Shown piece by piece: positions 1-7,701 of a stretch of 64,000 nucleotides of DNA. A program made the position numbers and the translations under genes. This DNA comes from Pelagomonas calceolata (lineage: Eukaryota > Sar > Pelagophyceae > Pelagomonadales > Pelagomonadaceae). The stretch's first letter is position 1. Each line of letters starts with the position of its first letter. The stretch covers positions 620,001-684,000 of the forward strand of contig CAKKNE010000001.1 of NCBI GenBank assembly GCA_918797485.1. Direction: 5' to 3'. The notes under the pieces are model-generated. The model ran no database searches and was not told where the DNA came from. It saw only the letters and a program-made list of their open reading frames with translations.

Positions 1-955
1 GCTCGTCCCGCGCGGCGCCGTCCGACGACGTCTCGAGCAGCTCCTTGACGGCGCAGGGCGTGCCTTTGAAGGACGCGGACCGCACACTGCCGGAAGCGCC
101 CTTGCCGAGGGCGACGGCGTCGCTGAAATCGATCCGGGCCATCGTCGTCTCGAGCGCGCTAGCCAGTTGGCCGAAGCCGACGAGCCGCGGGTTCCCGGCC
201 AGCGCGACCCAAGCTAATCTAGGCGCCCTCAGCACTTCGTCCGGCAGGGACTGCAGGTCGTTGTTCGCGAGGCGCACTAATTCTAGGGATGCTAGGTTTT
301 TTGAGGGGTTAGTGCCGCCAGTAAACGAAGTGAGCTTGTTGTTCGCCAACATGAGCTTTCTTATAGAAGAGAACTTGCGCCACGCTTCCTCATCGATTGT
401 CGTAATTTGGTTGTCCGTGAAGATGGCGTGGATTAAGTGCGGGGGTAACGCGTCTCCATGTAACTTGGTGAGGCCGTTGCTCTTGAGTCCCAGGCGCGTC
501 AGCGACGTCATTCGCGCGAGGACCTTCGGGACACTCTGCATGCGTCTGCTCCCCAGCACGAAGAGGATTTCGAGCCGCGTGCACTTTGCTAACGTCATCG
601 GTAGGTCCGTGAGGTCGTTGCCTCCTAAATCAAGTTTCTTGAGCGATGCGCACTGGCCGATGGCCGCCGGCAGCTCCGTCAGGCCGCAGTTCCTCAACGA
701 AAGCTCGACCAAAGAAGGGAGGCGCGGCGCCCAGCGGGGGTTTGTGAGGACGTCGCATGGTATTTCTTCATTATCCTTGGCCTCGTCTTGTCGTGAGAAC
801 GCGTATAGGACGGCGAACGCTACCAAAGCTCCAGCGAGGGCGACGCGTCGTTGCGAGAGTAGTACGAGCCACGGCTGCGGCTTTGGCATCTTTTTTTTTG
901 GCAGGCCTTGCTCGGCGGCTGCTAGCTTGTTGCTGCTGCTATTGTTACGGCGCAT
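1..955 (-). CDS. Leucine-rich-repeat protein kinase, N-terminal part (cut by window edge)
   Basis: Reading the minus strand from an ATG at 955 gives one open frame of about 318 residues that leaves the window at base 1. A basic Asn/Lys-rich start is followed by a hydrophobic segment (about residues 37-54, ending VLYAFS). Leucine-rich repeats follow (for example LVELSLRNCGLTELP, LKKLDLGGNDLTDLP, LVRLANNDLQSLP). The last 45 residues begin a protein kinase domain: glycine loop GKGASGSV and the lysine strand CAVKEL. The product is probably a signalling kinase, but HRD and DFG motifs lie outside. No second membrane segment separates repeats and kinase, so both would sit on the same side of the membrane, unlike plant LRR receptor kinases. 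A later ATG at 889 is an alternative start. Domain type is confident; ligand and pathway are unknown. Confidence 0.82.
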   Translation of the reverse strand, partial: MRRNNSSSNKLAAAEQGLPKKKMPKPQPWLVLLSQRRVALAGALVAFAVLYAFSRQDEAKDNEEIPCDVLTNPRWAPRLPSLVELSLRNCGLTELPAAIGQCASLKKLDLGGNDLTDLPMTLAKCTRLEILFVLGSRRMQSVPKVLARMTSLTRLGLKSNGLTKLHGDALPPHLIHAIFTDNQITTIDEEAWRKFSSIRKLMLANNKLTSFTGGTNPSKNLASLELVRLANNDLQSLPDEVLRAPRLAWVALAGNPRLVGFGQLASALETTMARIDFSDAVALGKGASGSVRSASFKGTPCAVKELLETSSDGAARDE

Positions 956-1179
956 GCAAGGCTGCAGCTGTCGTGCAGCGCAAGCCCCGTTGCCTTTTCC
1001 TTGTGCGCAAACTGTGTCGTCGGCCACGCAAACTCCACCCGACGACTGTGCGTCAAGGACGGCGCGGCGAATGGTCGTGTGCTCGGGGCGGTTGCTGAGT
1101 AGCAACGCTTGCACACCTGCGCTTGAGCTGTGCAACAATGCGTGCCTGCTCAGCTCTTTTGTGTCGACGCCACGACTAA

Positions 1180-1201
1180 CTAGCGTCGTGTAGACACTAG
1201 C
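1180..1201. promoter_or_regulatory. Palindromic CTAG-arm motif, copy 1
   Basis: Arms CTAGC and CTAGC enclose a centre containing GTAGACA. It lies 225 bp upstream of the LRR-kinase ATG and belongs to the window-wide family described in the findings. Its role as a promoter element is inferred from position only. Confidence 0.5.
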
Positions 1202-1393
1202 ATTTTTTTTGCACAGCCCCGATGAATCGGCGACGCGCGGTGTCTCCCCCCCAGGGACTACGCCCACTAGTCCTAGCACCGTAACATCGTCAAACCGCCA
1301 GGGGTCTGCTGCCCCTTCACGCCATCGAGGCAACGTGGTTCGTAGACGACCCAGTTCATCCAAAAACGAATTGATTACCCCCGCAAAAAACAC

Positions 1394-2218
1394 TCAGTCG
1401 TCGCAGCCGCAGTCGGCGGGCGGGAACGGCGTCGGGTCCTCGTAGAAGAGCAACGGAAACATGCCGAAGACGCAGCCCACGATGATGCCCAGCGCGCCGC
1501 CCAATGCATGGACGCGCGTCGCGCTCGCCGTCGCGCGCTGCGCGGCCGACAGGTTCGCGCACGGCAGCACGGGTCTCAATAAACGCTCGACCGTCCCGCC
1601 GGAGACCTGGCCCGTCGTGTCGGCCACGATGTTGCCCATGGCCGCGCAGGCCATCGCGCTCAAGCCTAGACTCATGCCGAGATGCGCCTCGATCTGCTCG
1701 CCGGCCACCAACATGATGGCGTTGTCCAGAAATCCAAAGGTAAAGCACGGCACCGCCGCCACTAAACCAAGCTTCATCAACTGCGATCTAGATGGAGGCT
1801 CCGTCGCGCGGCTCGCCGACACGGCGAGCAGGGTTGGCGCCCGCCGCCGCCACCAGGCGCTGAGCTCGGCTTCCGTGACGACGCCGTCGTGGTTCAGGTC
1901 CGCCTCCGCAGCTATCGCTTGGCCCGACATATTCGTTTCTTTCTCTAAACGTCTTCCGACGGCCGCGGCGAGCTTCTTGAACTCGGCCTCTGGTAGTGTT
2001 GCTATTTGATGTACCAATGGCGGCTTTTGGTCGGTAGCGAGGCTCCGCGCACGTGCTCTCGTTGCGCCGACAGCGTGTGGGTGGCAGCGGCGTGCTCTTG
2101 ACTCGCCGACAGCGTGTGGGTGGCTGCTCCGCAGACGTGCTCGCGCCGCGCCGGCAGCAGATGGGTGGCTGCTGCTGCCGGATCGCGCTCCCCGCATGAG
2201 CACGCGTGCTGTTCTCAT
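1394..2218 (-). CDS. EF-hand plus TMEM65-family membrane protein
   Basis: A 274-residue protein. Residues 107-118 form a canonical calcium-binding EF-hand loop (DLNHDGVVTEAE, acidic at positions 1, 5 and 12). Residues 149-258 match the TMEM65 family: KLGLVAAVPCFTFGFLDNAI, then MACAAMGNIVAD and a final hydrophobic GIIVGCVFGMFPLLF. Animal TMEM65 is an inner mitochondrial membrane protein linked to sodium-dependent calcium efflux. A calcium-sensing loop on the same chain fits a calcium-regulated transporter, but that is inference. The arginine-rich N-terminus (residues 1-60) could be a mitochondrial presequence and is built from tandem DNA repeats. The start at 2218 is the first ATG; the internal Met at residue 97 would remove the presequence. 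It is transcribed divergently from the thioredoxin gene. Confidence 0.85.
   Translation of the reverse strand: MRTARVLMRGARSGSSSHPSAAGAARARLRSSHPHAVGESRARRCHPHAVGATRARARSLATDQKPPLVHQIATLPEAEFKKLAAAVGRRLEKETNMSGQAIAAEADLNHDGVVTEAELSAWWRRRAPTLLAVSASRATEPPSRSQLMKLGLVAAVPCFTFGFLDNAIMLVAGEQIEAHLGMSLGLSAMACAAMGNIVADTTGQVSGGTVERLLRPVLPCANLSAAQRATASATRVHALGGALGIIVGCVFGMFPLLFYEDPTPFPPADCGCDD
2051..2177. repeat. Three degenerate tandem units of about 40-44 bp in the TMEM65 5' coding region
   Basis: Units start near 2051, 2091 and 2135, each with a CGTGCTC block, a CGCCG(A/G)CAGC block and TGGGTGGC. They encode an arginine/histidine-rich N-terminal extension. They may expand a targeting peptide, or the true start may lie downstream. 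Confidence 0.6.
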
Positions 2219-2321
2219 GCTGAGTGATTGCAGCCTTCAAGAGATTGTTTTCCAAGCCCCTTTTCTGCTATGTTATCACCGAGGGGCTTCCAGGGTTGCT
2301 CGGATAGAGCAGAGCCCAAAA

Positions 2322-2355
2322 GCTAGTGCGTCTTATGCGTCTTTTTTGCGCTAGC
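2322..2355. promoter_or_regulatory. Palindromic CTAG-arm motif, copy 2 (long centre)
   Basis: GCTAG and CTAGC arms with a longer centre that contains GTCTTATGCG. It sits between the divergent TMEM65 and thioredoxin genes, 104 and 136 bp from their ATGs. The centre is about 10 bp longer than in other copies. Confidence 0.4.
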
Positions 2356-2490
2356 TTCGACGCTTTGGCACATTGCCTCCATCGCTGCGTTTGTGGCGTT
2401 TGTGGACGTAAAGGAGCGAGCGATTGATTGCTTGCATCGCTGCGATCGCCCACAGTGCGTGCAAGGCTATAGCCAAGCTTACCGGGCAAC

Positions 2491-3534
2491 ATGCTGCTCG
2501 CCACTCTGCGTCGCCCAGCCGCAGTGCTGCGTACGCTGTCGACGCGGGCGCTCTCGACCGCAGCACCGTTCGCCGCGAACGCGGAGAACTTCATCGCACA
2601 AGTGCTACAAAACCCAAAGCCCGTCGTCCTCGACTGCCAGGCCGACTGGTGCGGCCCCTGCAAGACGCTCGCCCCCATTTTGGAAGCGGAAATCGCCAAG
2701 ACCCAGGGCAAAGTGTTACTCGCGACGCTGGATGTGGACGCGGAGCAGGAGTTGTCAGGAAGACTCGGCGTCCAGCAGCTCCCGACGGTCATGGGTTTTT
2801 GTGGCGGCACGGTCCCGAAGGACGGCGCCGGCAACCCGCTGGTTCTTATTGGTGCCGTGCCGCAGCCTCAGGTGGCGCAGTTCGTCTCCCTTCTCGCGTC
2901 GCTGGCTCCGGCCGAGGGAGAGCTCCCCGAGGACGCGACGCAGGCTAGGGTCCAGGCCTTTCAGCTGCTGGATTCTGGAAATGTGCCCGGCGCCGCCGAG
3001 GCCTTCCAGGGCGAATATACGAGATTAAGGACCATGGACGAGAATGATCGAGCAAAGGCCGCGGCGGACCCGGCCGCGCCGCGGAAGTCGCGGGGCGTCG
3101 AGCCGCTGGAATACGACTCCGACCGGCCCGAATCCATCGAAATGGCCTGGTGCCTGTACGGGCTCGCGCGGTGCGCTCTGGAAAACTCGCCGTCGGAGCC
3201 GGAGGCCGCCGATCAAATCTTGGGCGCGCTGCGGGATAAAAGAAGGAAGAACGTTATTGACAAGGAGCCGAATTTGAAGGCTGCTGTCAGTAGATTGGCC
3301 CTGGCGCTCGACGGCGACGCCGGCGACGGCGACGCGCTGTCGGTGGCTCGCAGAATATTCGCGTCGGGCGACGTCGAAGGCGCTCTGGACCACGCGCTGG
3401 ACGCCGTCAAGGCCGCGGCGGGCGACGACGAGCGCGAGGCGGCGCGGGAGCTCTGCGTGACGATCATCGACGCGATGGGCCCGGGCAAGGAGTCGCTGCG
3501 GGCGCGGAAGAAGCTCGCGAGCGTGCTCTTTTAG
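2491..3534 (+). CDS. Mitochondrial-type thioredoxin-TPR protein (YbbN/CnoX-like)
   Basis: A 347-residue protein with an arginine-rich, acid-free N-terminus (residues 1-25) typical of a mitochondrial presequence. A thioredoxin domain follows with the full active site WCGPCK at residues 53-58 and the cis-proline context LPTV. The C-terminal half is helical and TPR-like (AFQLLDSGNVPGAAEAF; later ARRIFASGDVEGALDHAL). This order, thioredoxin then TPR tail, is that of bacterial YbbN/CnoX, a chaperedoxin that protects substrates for the chaperonin. A similar role in mitochondria is likely but inferred. The start is the first ATG of the frame and gives the presequence. No intron is needed. Confidence 0.88.
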   Translation: MLLATLRRPAAVLRTLSTRALSTAAPFAANAENFIAQVLQNPKPVVLDCQADWCGPCKTLAPILEAEIAKTQGKVLLATLDVDAEQELSGRLGVQQLPTVMGFCGGTVPKDGAGNPLVLIGAVPQPQVAQFVSLLASLAPAEGELPEDATQARVQAFQLLDSGNVPGAAEAFQGEYTRLRTMDENDRAKAAADPAAPRKSRGVEPLEYDSDRPESIEMAWCLYGLARCALENSPSEPEAADQILGALRDKRRKNVIDKEPNLKAAVSRLALALDGDAGDGDALSVARRIFASGDVEGALDHALDAVKAAAGDDEREAARELCVTIIDAMGPGKESLRARKKLASVLF

Positions 3535-3555
3535 GCTTATTCTTAAATTAGTTGT

Positions 3556-4428
3556 TTACACAGTCTTCCCGTCAAGCGCGTCGAGGGCGTCCTCGAAGTT
3601 GCACACGGCGCAGATGCCCGGGTCCTTCCACTCGTACAGAAGCCCGCCCGCGCCGTCGCCGATGGCCAGGCCCCCGAGCTGCGTGAGCACGGCGAGCTGG
3701 TCGTCCCGCGGCCTCAACGCGTCCCAGTTCTGTAACGAGACGCCGATCATGTTCTGCAGGCGCAGCGTCGCGAGCTCGAGCGGCCGCCGGCCCCAGTCGC
3801 CGACGACGGGCAGCTCGTCGAAGGCGTATCCGGAGCCGCGACCCGTCTCAACCACCAGCCCCGTGCCCGGCCACCGGCCCTGCGCCGACCCCTGGGCCAT
3901 CGCGTCCGCGATCCAGGGCTGGGCCCTCCAGGGGTTGCCGATGTAGCCGCCGATGACTGCTGGTAATGTAGCCCAAGCTCCGAGACCGAGGAGCATGCCG
4001 AAGAGCTTGCCGTAGGCGTTTATCGGGATCTGACCGTCGAAGAGACTATCTTCGTCCGGCAGCCAGCCGCGGCCGCAGCCGAACGCGCGGCCCGCGGCGC
4101 CATTCGGATCGCAGTACACGTCGCAGACGCCCTCCAGACCGAGCAGCTCCACAAACTTCTCCGAAGCCGCCTCGTCGGCGTTCAGGATGAGATGCAGTGA
4201 CTCGACGCCCCGCTCCTTCAGCTTTGGGGCGTAGTGCCGCAGCCGCTGGCCGTACTCGATGGCGTTAAAGTCCGCAGCATACGTGCCGAAGATCACGGCT
4301 GCCTTCTTGTCGAGCAATGCGCCCACGTCGATCGATGCGGCGCCGCCGAGTGGTTTGACTCCTATGCCATTGAGAGGCTGCAGTGCTGTGACAGCTGTCG
4401 GTAGCGCTGCGAGGAGTGCTAGCTGCAT
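3556..4428 (-). CDS. AhpC/TSA-like (peroxiredoxin-like 2) protein, probably plastid targeted
   Basis: The open frame extends up to 4506, but the Met at 4428 starts a good signal peptide (MQLALLAALPTAVTALQP), so that start is chosen (290 residues). The body resembles the AhpC-TSA_2 thioredoxin-fold group: a strand AAVIFGTYAADFN, then LHLILNADEAASEKFVELLGLEG, then VYCDPNGAAGRAFGCGRGW. The first-strand CxxC of classical redox enzymes is absent. The C-terminus keeps the sheet GGLLYEWKDPGICAVCNFED with CAVC near the end. The Ala-Leu cleavage context fits plastid import in complex-plastid algae. The enzymatic activity is unknown. It ends 22 bp from the stop of the convergent thioredoxin gene. Confidence 0.72.
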   Translation of the reverse strand: MQLALLAALPTAVTALQPLNGIGVKPLGGAASIDVGALLDKKAAVIFGTYAADFNAIEYGQRLRHYAPKLKERGVESLHLILNADEAASEKFVELLGLEGVCDVYCDPNGAAGRAFGCGRGWLPDEDSLFDGQIPINAYGKLFGMLLGLGAWATLPAVIGGYIGNPWRAQPWIADAMAQGSAQGRWPGTGLVVETGRGSGYAFDELPVVGDWGRRPLELATLRLQNMIGVSLQNWDALRPRDDQLAVLTQLGGLAIGDGAGGLLYEWKDPGICAVCNFEDALDALDGKTV

Positions 4429-5063
4429 CCTGCCAGCTGTGTGCCCCTGTAATCGATGGCACAGAGCACAGAACTTCTCCAGTTGTCTCCGCAGCCGATG
4501 CAGCACCTATGCGAGGCTCCTGCACGTCGACTGCAGCGTGATTGCGGCGTGTAGCGTGCGTGTTGGTTCGATTTGTGCCAGGCTGGCACCTCGAACCCGC
4601 ACAATAGGAAAACCACCGTGGCCGTCCCCGGTGCTTGAAACCTGAGGAGAGCGGTCCGAAGAGCCGTATGCGGGCCCCGGGATGCGTGTAGGTCCGTTTT
4701 TCGACCAGCTTCGTAGGCAGGGGCTTGCAGCCCCGAGTCGCTCCGTATCGCCTGCCTACGGGCGCCCCGGGCGCCAAAAACCTACCTCGGGCGCGTGCAG
4801 AGAACACAGCTGGCCTCCCGAGCTCGGAGATTGCAGCGAAATCGCCGCGGCGGCGAGCGAGCCAGCGATTCCCAGGAGCCAGGGGCTGGCCTGCATACGA
4901 ATTGACGCGGCCGGCCGTGGCCGGCCCCGCTGGCGCAAGCGTCCCTCGGCTCTGACAGGCTGTCCCAAAAGGCGCGAGCCGCCGAAACCCTCAACCTGAC
5001 TCGTTTCCCGCGCCGACCCGAACGCTCTGAGCTCGCCTCTCGCTCGTAAAACCCGGCCTAGCC
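4429..5063. other. Divergent intergenic region, no gene recognised
   Basis: This is the 635-bp region between the AhpC-like and kinase genes. Short open frames here have no recognisable family. A short stretch near 4570-4590 resembles part of a tRNA T-arm but lacks a pairing stem. No CTAG-arm palindrome is present, unlike most divergent promoters in the window. Confidence 0.5.
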
Positions 5064-6506
5064 ATGGACGACTCGACCCAGTCCTTGAGAGCCGCGGACC
5101 CCCTCCAGCAGGCCGCCGCGGCGCGGCGCGCGCGGTCCGTCACGCCGTCTTCCACGGACGGCTCGCCGCGGCGCCGCTCGAGGCTGGGTACCCCACCACC
5201 GTCGCCGGCGCGAGCGACCCCATCACCCGCGCAAGGGTTTGACGACTCCCTCACGGCGGCGCAGCACAACAGCGCCGGCGGCGAGACGGCGTCGTCGCCG
5301 TCGCGCCACACGTCCGACGACGAGTTCGACCTCGACGAGATCTTCGCGAGCAATCCTTCCACTCCGAAGGGCCGCTACGCGAAGTGGCTGCGGGCCTCGG
5401 GCCCCATTACTATCCGCCGTAGCAAGGAGGAGCACCCTCCCTCTCCGTCCGTGTCGTCCTCGTCCTCCTCGTCACCGAGGCATTGGCCGGGCAGTTCTGA
5501 GCTCGACGAGTTGCATGGACGAGCCAAGACGCGGCGACCGTTGCCGGAACGTATTGTTGGAGACGGCTGCGCGTTGCCCGAATTTGATTATGCGACACTC
5601 GGCGAGGTCGACGAGCCGATGGCCTCCGGGAAACAAGCTTTCGTCTATGAGGTCACCGTTCATAGAAAACGAGCTGCGTTGAAGGTCATGCGGCGCGAAT
5701 TGGCGGAAGTTGTTGCTGAAAGGAGAGCCTTCGTGCGAGAATGTCACTTGCTCGCGCGCATCAAGCACGCGCACATCGTACCCTTGTACGGCGTGTCGAC
5801 GACTTTGAGCGGACTGCCCTGCGTTTTGTTAAGGTGGTGCGACAACACGGTCATCCGGTCCTTGCGTCTGGACGAGGTCGGCCACGACCCGGAGGTTAGA
5901 GCGACCGTCAAAAGGGAGTGGCCCTCTCGAGAAAGGTTACGACTCATGGGCGAGCTCGCCGACGCCCTGGACCACCTGCACACGCGCGCGATTTTGGGAG
6001 CCCACGTGGCACACAGAGACGTCAAGCCTCCCAATTTTGGCCTGACCGCCACCCGCTCTTTGGTGCTCTACGACTTCGGTCTCTCCGTCGCGTTGCTCGC
6101 CAAACATAGCACGAGGGGAGACACCTTCGAGCTGACGGGCGATACCGGTACCAGGAGGTACATGTCGCCCGAGGTCGCCGAGGGCAAGCCGTATGGTGTT
6201 AGCGTCGACGTCTACGGCTGGGCCATCTGCGCGCACGAGATCTTTCACCTAAGGGGCAAGCCCTTTCATGGGTTGTCGGTCTCGCAGCACACGGAGCGCG
6301 TCGTGCGGAACGGGGCTAGACCGGTGATTCCCTCGACCTGGGACCACCGGCTGATCGAGCTTTTTCCTTCCGCTTGGGCGACGGCCGATAGACGCTGCGA
6401 CGCCGCGCGGTGCCGCGACGTCTGTAGGGATATTGTCGCTCATCCTGGCCCCGAGGACCCGCTGTCGACGAAGCTCCTGCCGACGTGCCAGTGCGCCATC
6501 TCATAG
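5064..6506 (+). CDS. Serine/threonine (TKL-like) protein kinase
   Basis: A 480-residue intronless kinase. Residues 1-170 are Ser/Pro/Arg rich and low complexity. The catalytic domain runs from about 180 to 465: a glycine-loop region with weak consensus (EPMASGKQAFVYEV), lysine in RAALKVM, catalytic HRDVKPPNFGL, DFGLS, and the activation segment GTRRYMSPEVAEG. All catalytic residues are present, so the enzyme is probably active. The glycine loop is degenerate, with only one glycine. The APE-region spelling SPEVAEG and the DVYGWAICAHEIF helix resemble the tyrosine-kinase-like group common in algae. The domain family is certain; subfamily and substrate are not. Confidence 0.88.
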   Translation: MDDSTQSLRAADPLQQAAAARRARSVTPSSTDGSPRRRSRLGTPPPSPARATPSPAQGFDDSLTAAQHNSAGGETASSPSRHTSDDEFDLDEIFASNPSTPKGRYAKWLRASGPITIRRSKEEHPPSPSVSSSSSSSPRHWPGSSELDELHGRAKTRRPLPERIVGDGCALPEFDYATLGEVDEPMASGKQAFVYEVTVHRKRAALKVMRRELAEVVAERRAFVRECHLLARIKHAHIVPLYGVSTTLSGLPCVLLRWCDNTVIRSLRLDEVGHDPEVRATVKREWPSRERLRLMGELADALDHLHTRAILGAHVAHRDVKPPNFGLTATRSLVLYDFGLSVALLAKHSTRGDTFELTGDTGTRRYMSPEVAEGKPYGVSVDVYGWAICAHEIFHLRGKPFHGLSVSQHTERVVRNGARPVIPSTWDHRLIELFPSAWATADRRCDAARCRDVCRDIVAHPGPEDPLSTKLLPTCQCAIS

Positions 6507-6883
6507 TAGAATCACACGGAATTTGGAAACCACATGAACTAACTAGCCCTCGCTGTGGGCGCTGTGACCAAGGATACGCCTTGGAAACCACATGATAATG
6601 ATGCCCGCGCCGCGTGTGGCGCGGGGCTTACCATCACCACCCCCTGAAACACGATCATCTTCACCCCTCGCTGTACATATATACCGTTCGCCGTGGCGAA
6701 AAGAAAAAGAAAGCCAACGCCTCGCCGCGACGCCTCCCGTGCGTCGACGCCGCCACGGCCACCAACGAATCACCAGCACCCCAACGCGGCCATTTGAGCC
6801 GCGATGTGCCTCCGCGCCAGGCGTCTATGCTCACGCCTGCGCGGGGTTTAGTGATAACTTAACTACCGTAATGATAAATTGCC
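6507..6883. other. Intergenic region with a 15-bp direct repeat
   Basis: TTGGAAACCACATGA occurs at 6522-6536 and again at 6580-6594, 58 bp apart, with different sequence between. A TATA-like stretch (ACATATATACC) lies near 6676. No gene is supported here. Confidence 0.5.
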
Positions 6884-7120
6884 TTAGTAAAAGCCGGTGT
6901 GCGCCCAAAACTCGACGATACGCGGAACAATCTCCCCCGGGAGCTGCGGGAATTTTGGAACGAACATCGCTGCGAGGGACGCGCGGTGGGCGCGTTCGTA
7001 AGGAACGAAGCCTCCCGCGGCCACTACCTTCTGAATGTACGGAATCGTGCGATAATTCGGGCTGATGTGAGGTATCCTCGCGCCGGCCCTGAGAAGGTGC
7101 GGATAGGCACGCCTCCACAA
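6884..7120 (-). pseudogene. Tail fragment of an algal ankyrin-type family protein
   Basis: A 78-residue minus-strand frame with a coherent protein-like ending: AYPHLLRAGARIP, then a Tyr-rich stretch, VVAAGGFVPYERAHRA, LAAMFVPKFPQLP and IVEFWAHTGFY. From memory this style of C-terminus closes ankyrin-repeat proteins that form large families in pelagophyte-like genomes, but no ankyrin repeats are attached here. It is therefore either a short gene or the detached end of a decayed one. It overlaps the extended reading frame of the next plus-strand gene, which argues that the latter starts at 7140. Confidence 0.45.
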
Positions 7121-7139
7121 CTTGGGGTGATACGTATCA

Positions 7140-7627
7140 TGGGTTCACATGAAGTGGACATTCTGAATACGAGAGCCAACATAGCCGTTTCTTTATGCTG
7201 CCTCGGGCGACACGAGGAGGCTCTCGCGTTGCGTCGCGAGATATACGCCAGGAAAATTGCACTCGGACCGACTAAAGATACGCTCTTGTATGCCAGCAAT
7301 CTCTCCGAGTCACTGGTCACTAACGGCCTGTGGGCCGAGGCCAAGCAGTTCATAAATGACCAAATGCCATTGTTCGAGGAAGTACATGGACCCAACCACG
7401 ACCTTACGCTAAAGATGCGCTGGCGTTTGGCGATGGCCCTCTGTGACGACACCGACGCTACCCTCGGCGACTTGACCGAGGCGACTGCAATTTTGGAAGA
7501 TGTCTGTCGGCGGTTGCGACGCTTACTCGGGGACGCCCACCCGCTAACGGCGAGGGCCCTACGCGTGCTCGAGGACACTCGAGCAGACCTCGCCGAACGC
7601 CAGCGCATCCTAGAAGACCTATACTAA
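7140..7627 (+). CDS. TPR (kinesin-light-chain-like) repeat protein
   Basis: About 162 residues from the Met at 7140 (MGSHEVDILNTRANIAVSL). The frame stays open upstream to 6899 but that part overlaps a better minus-strand frame. Repeats of about 42 residues are visible: NIAVSLCCLGRHEEALALRR, NLSESLVTNGLWAEAKQF, WRLAMALCDD, and AILEDVCRRLRRLLGDAHP. The spacing and the G-HP motif are those of kinesin-light-chain-type TPRs, which mediate protein binding. Partner and role are unknown. The short length suggests a truncated member of a family. Confidence 0.68.
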
Positions 7628-7701
7628 GGCATATACTTGCTTGAATCTTAGGCCGGGTCGCCGAATAATGGGGAGGCGCGCGCAATCAGCCATGTGGGTG
7701 T

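Noticed and set aside
45-1193. 382-residue plus-strand open frame
   Set aside because: It is antisense to the LRR-kinase. Its sequence has no domain logic, while the opposite strand shows repeated LxxLxLxxN and a kinase glycine loop.
4560-4600. Possible tRNA T-arm (TCGAACCCGC on the plus strand)
   Set aside because: No matching stem, anticodon arm or acceptor pairing could be found around it.
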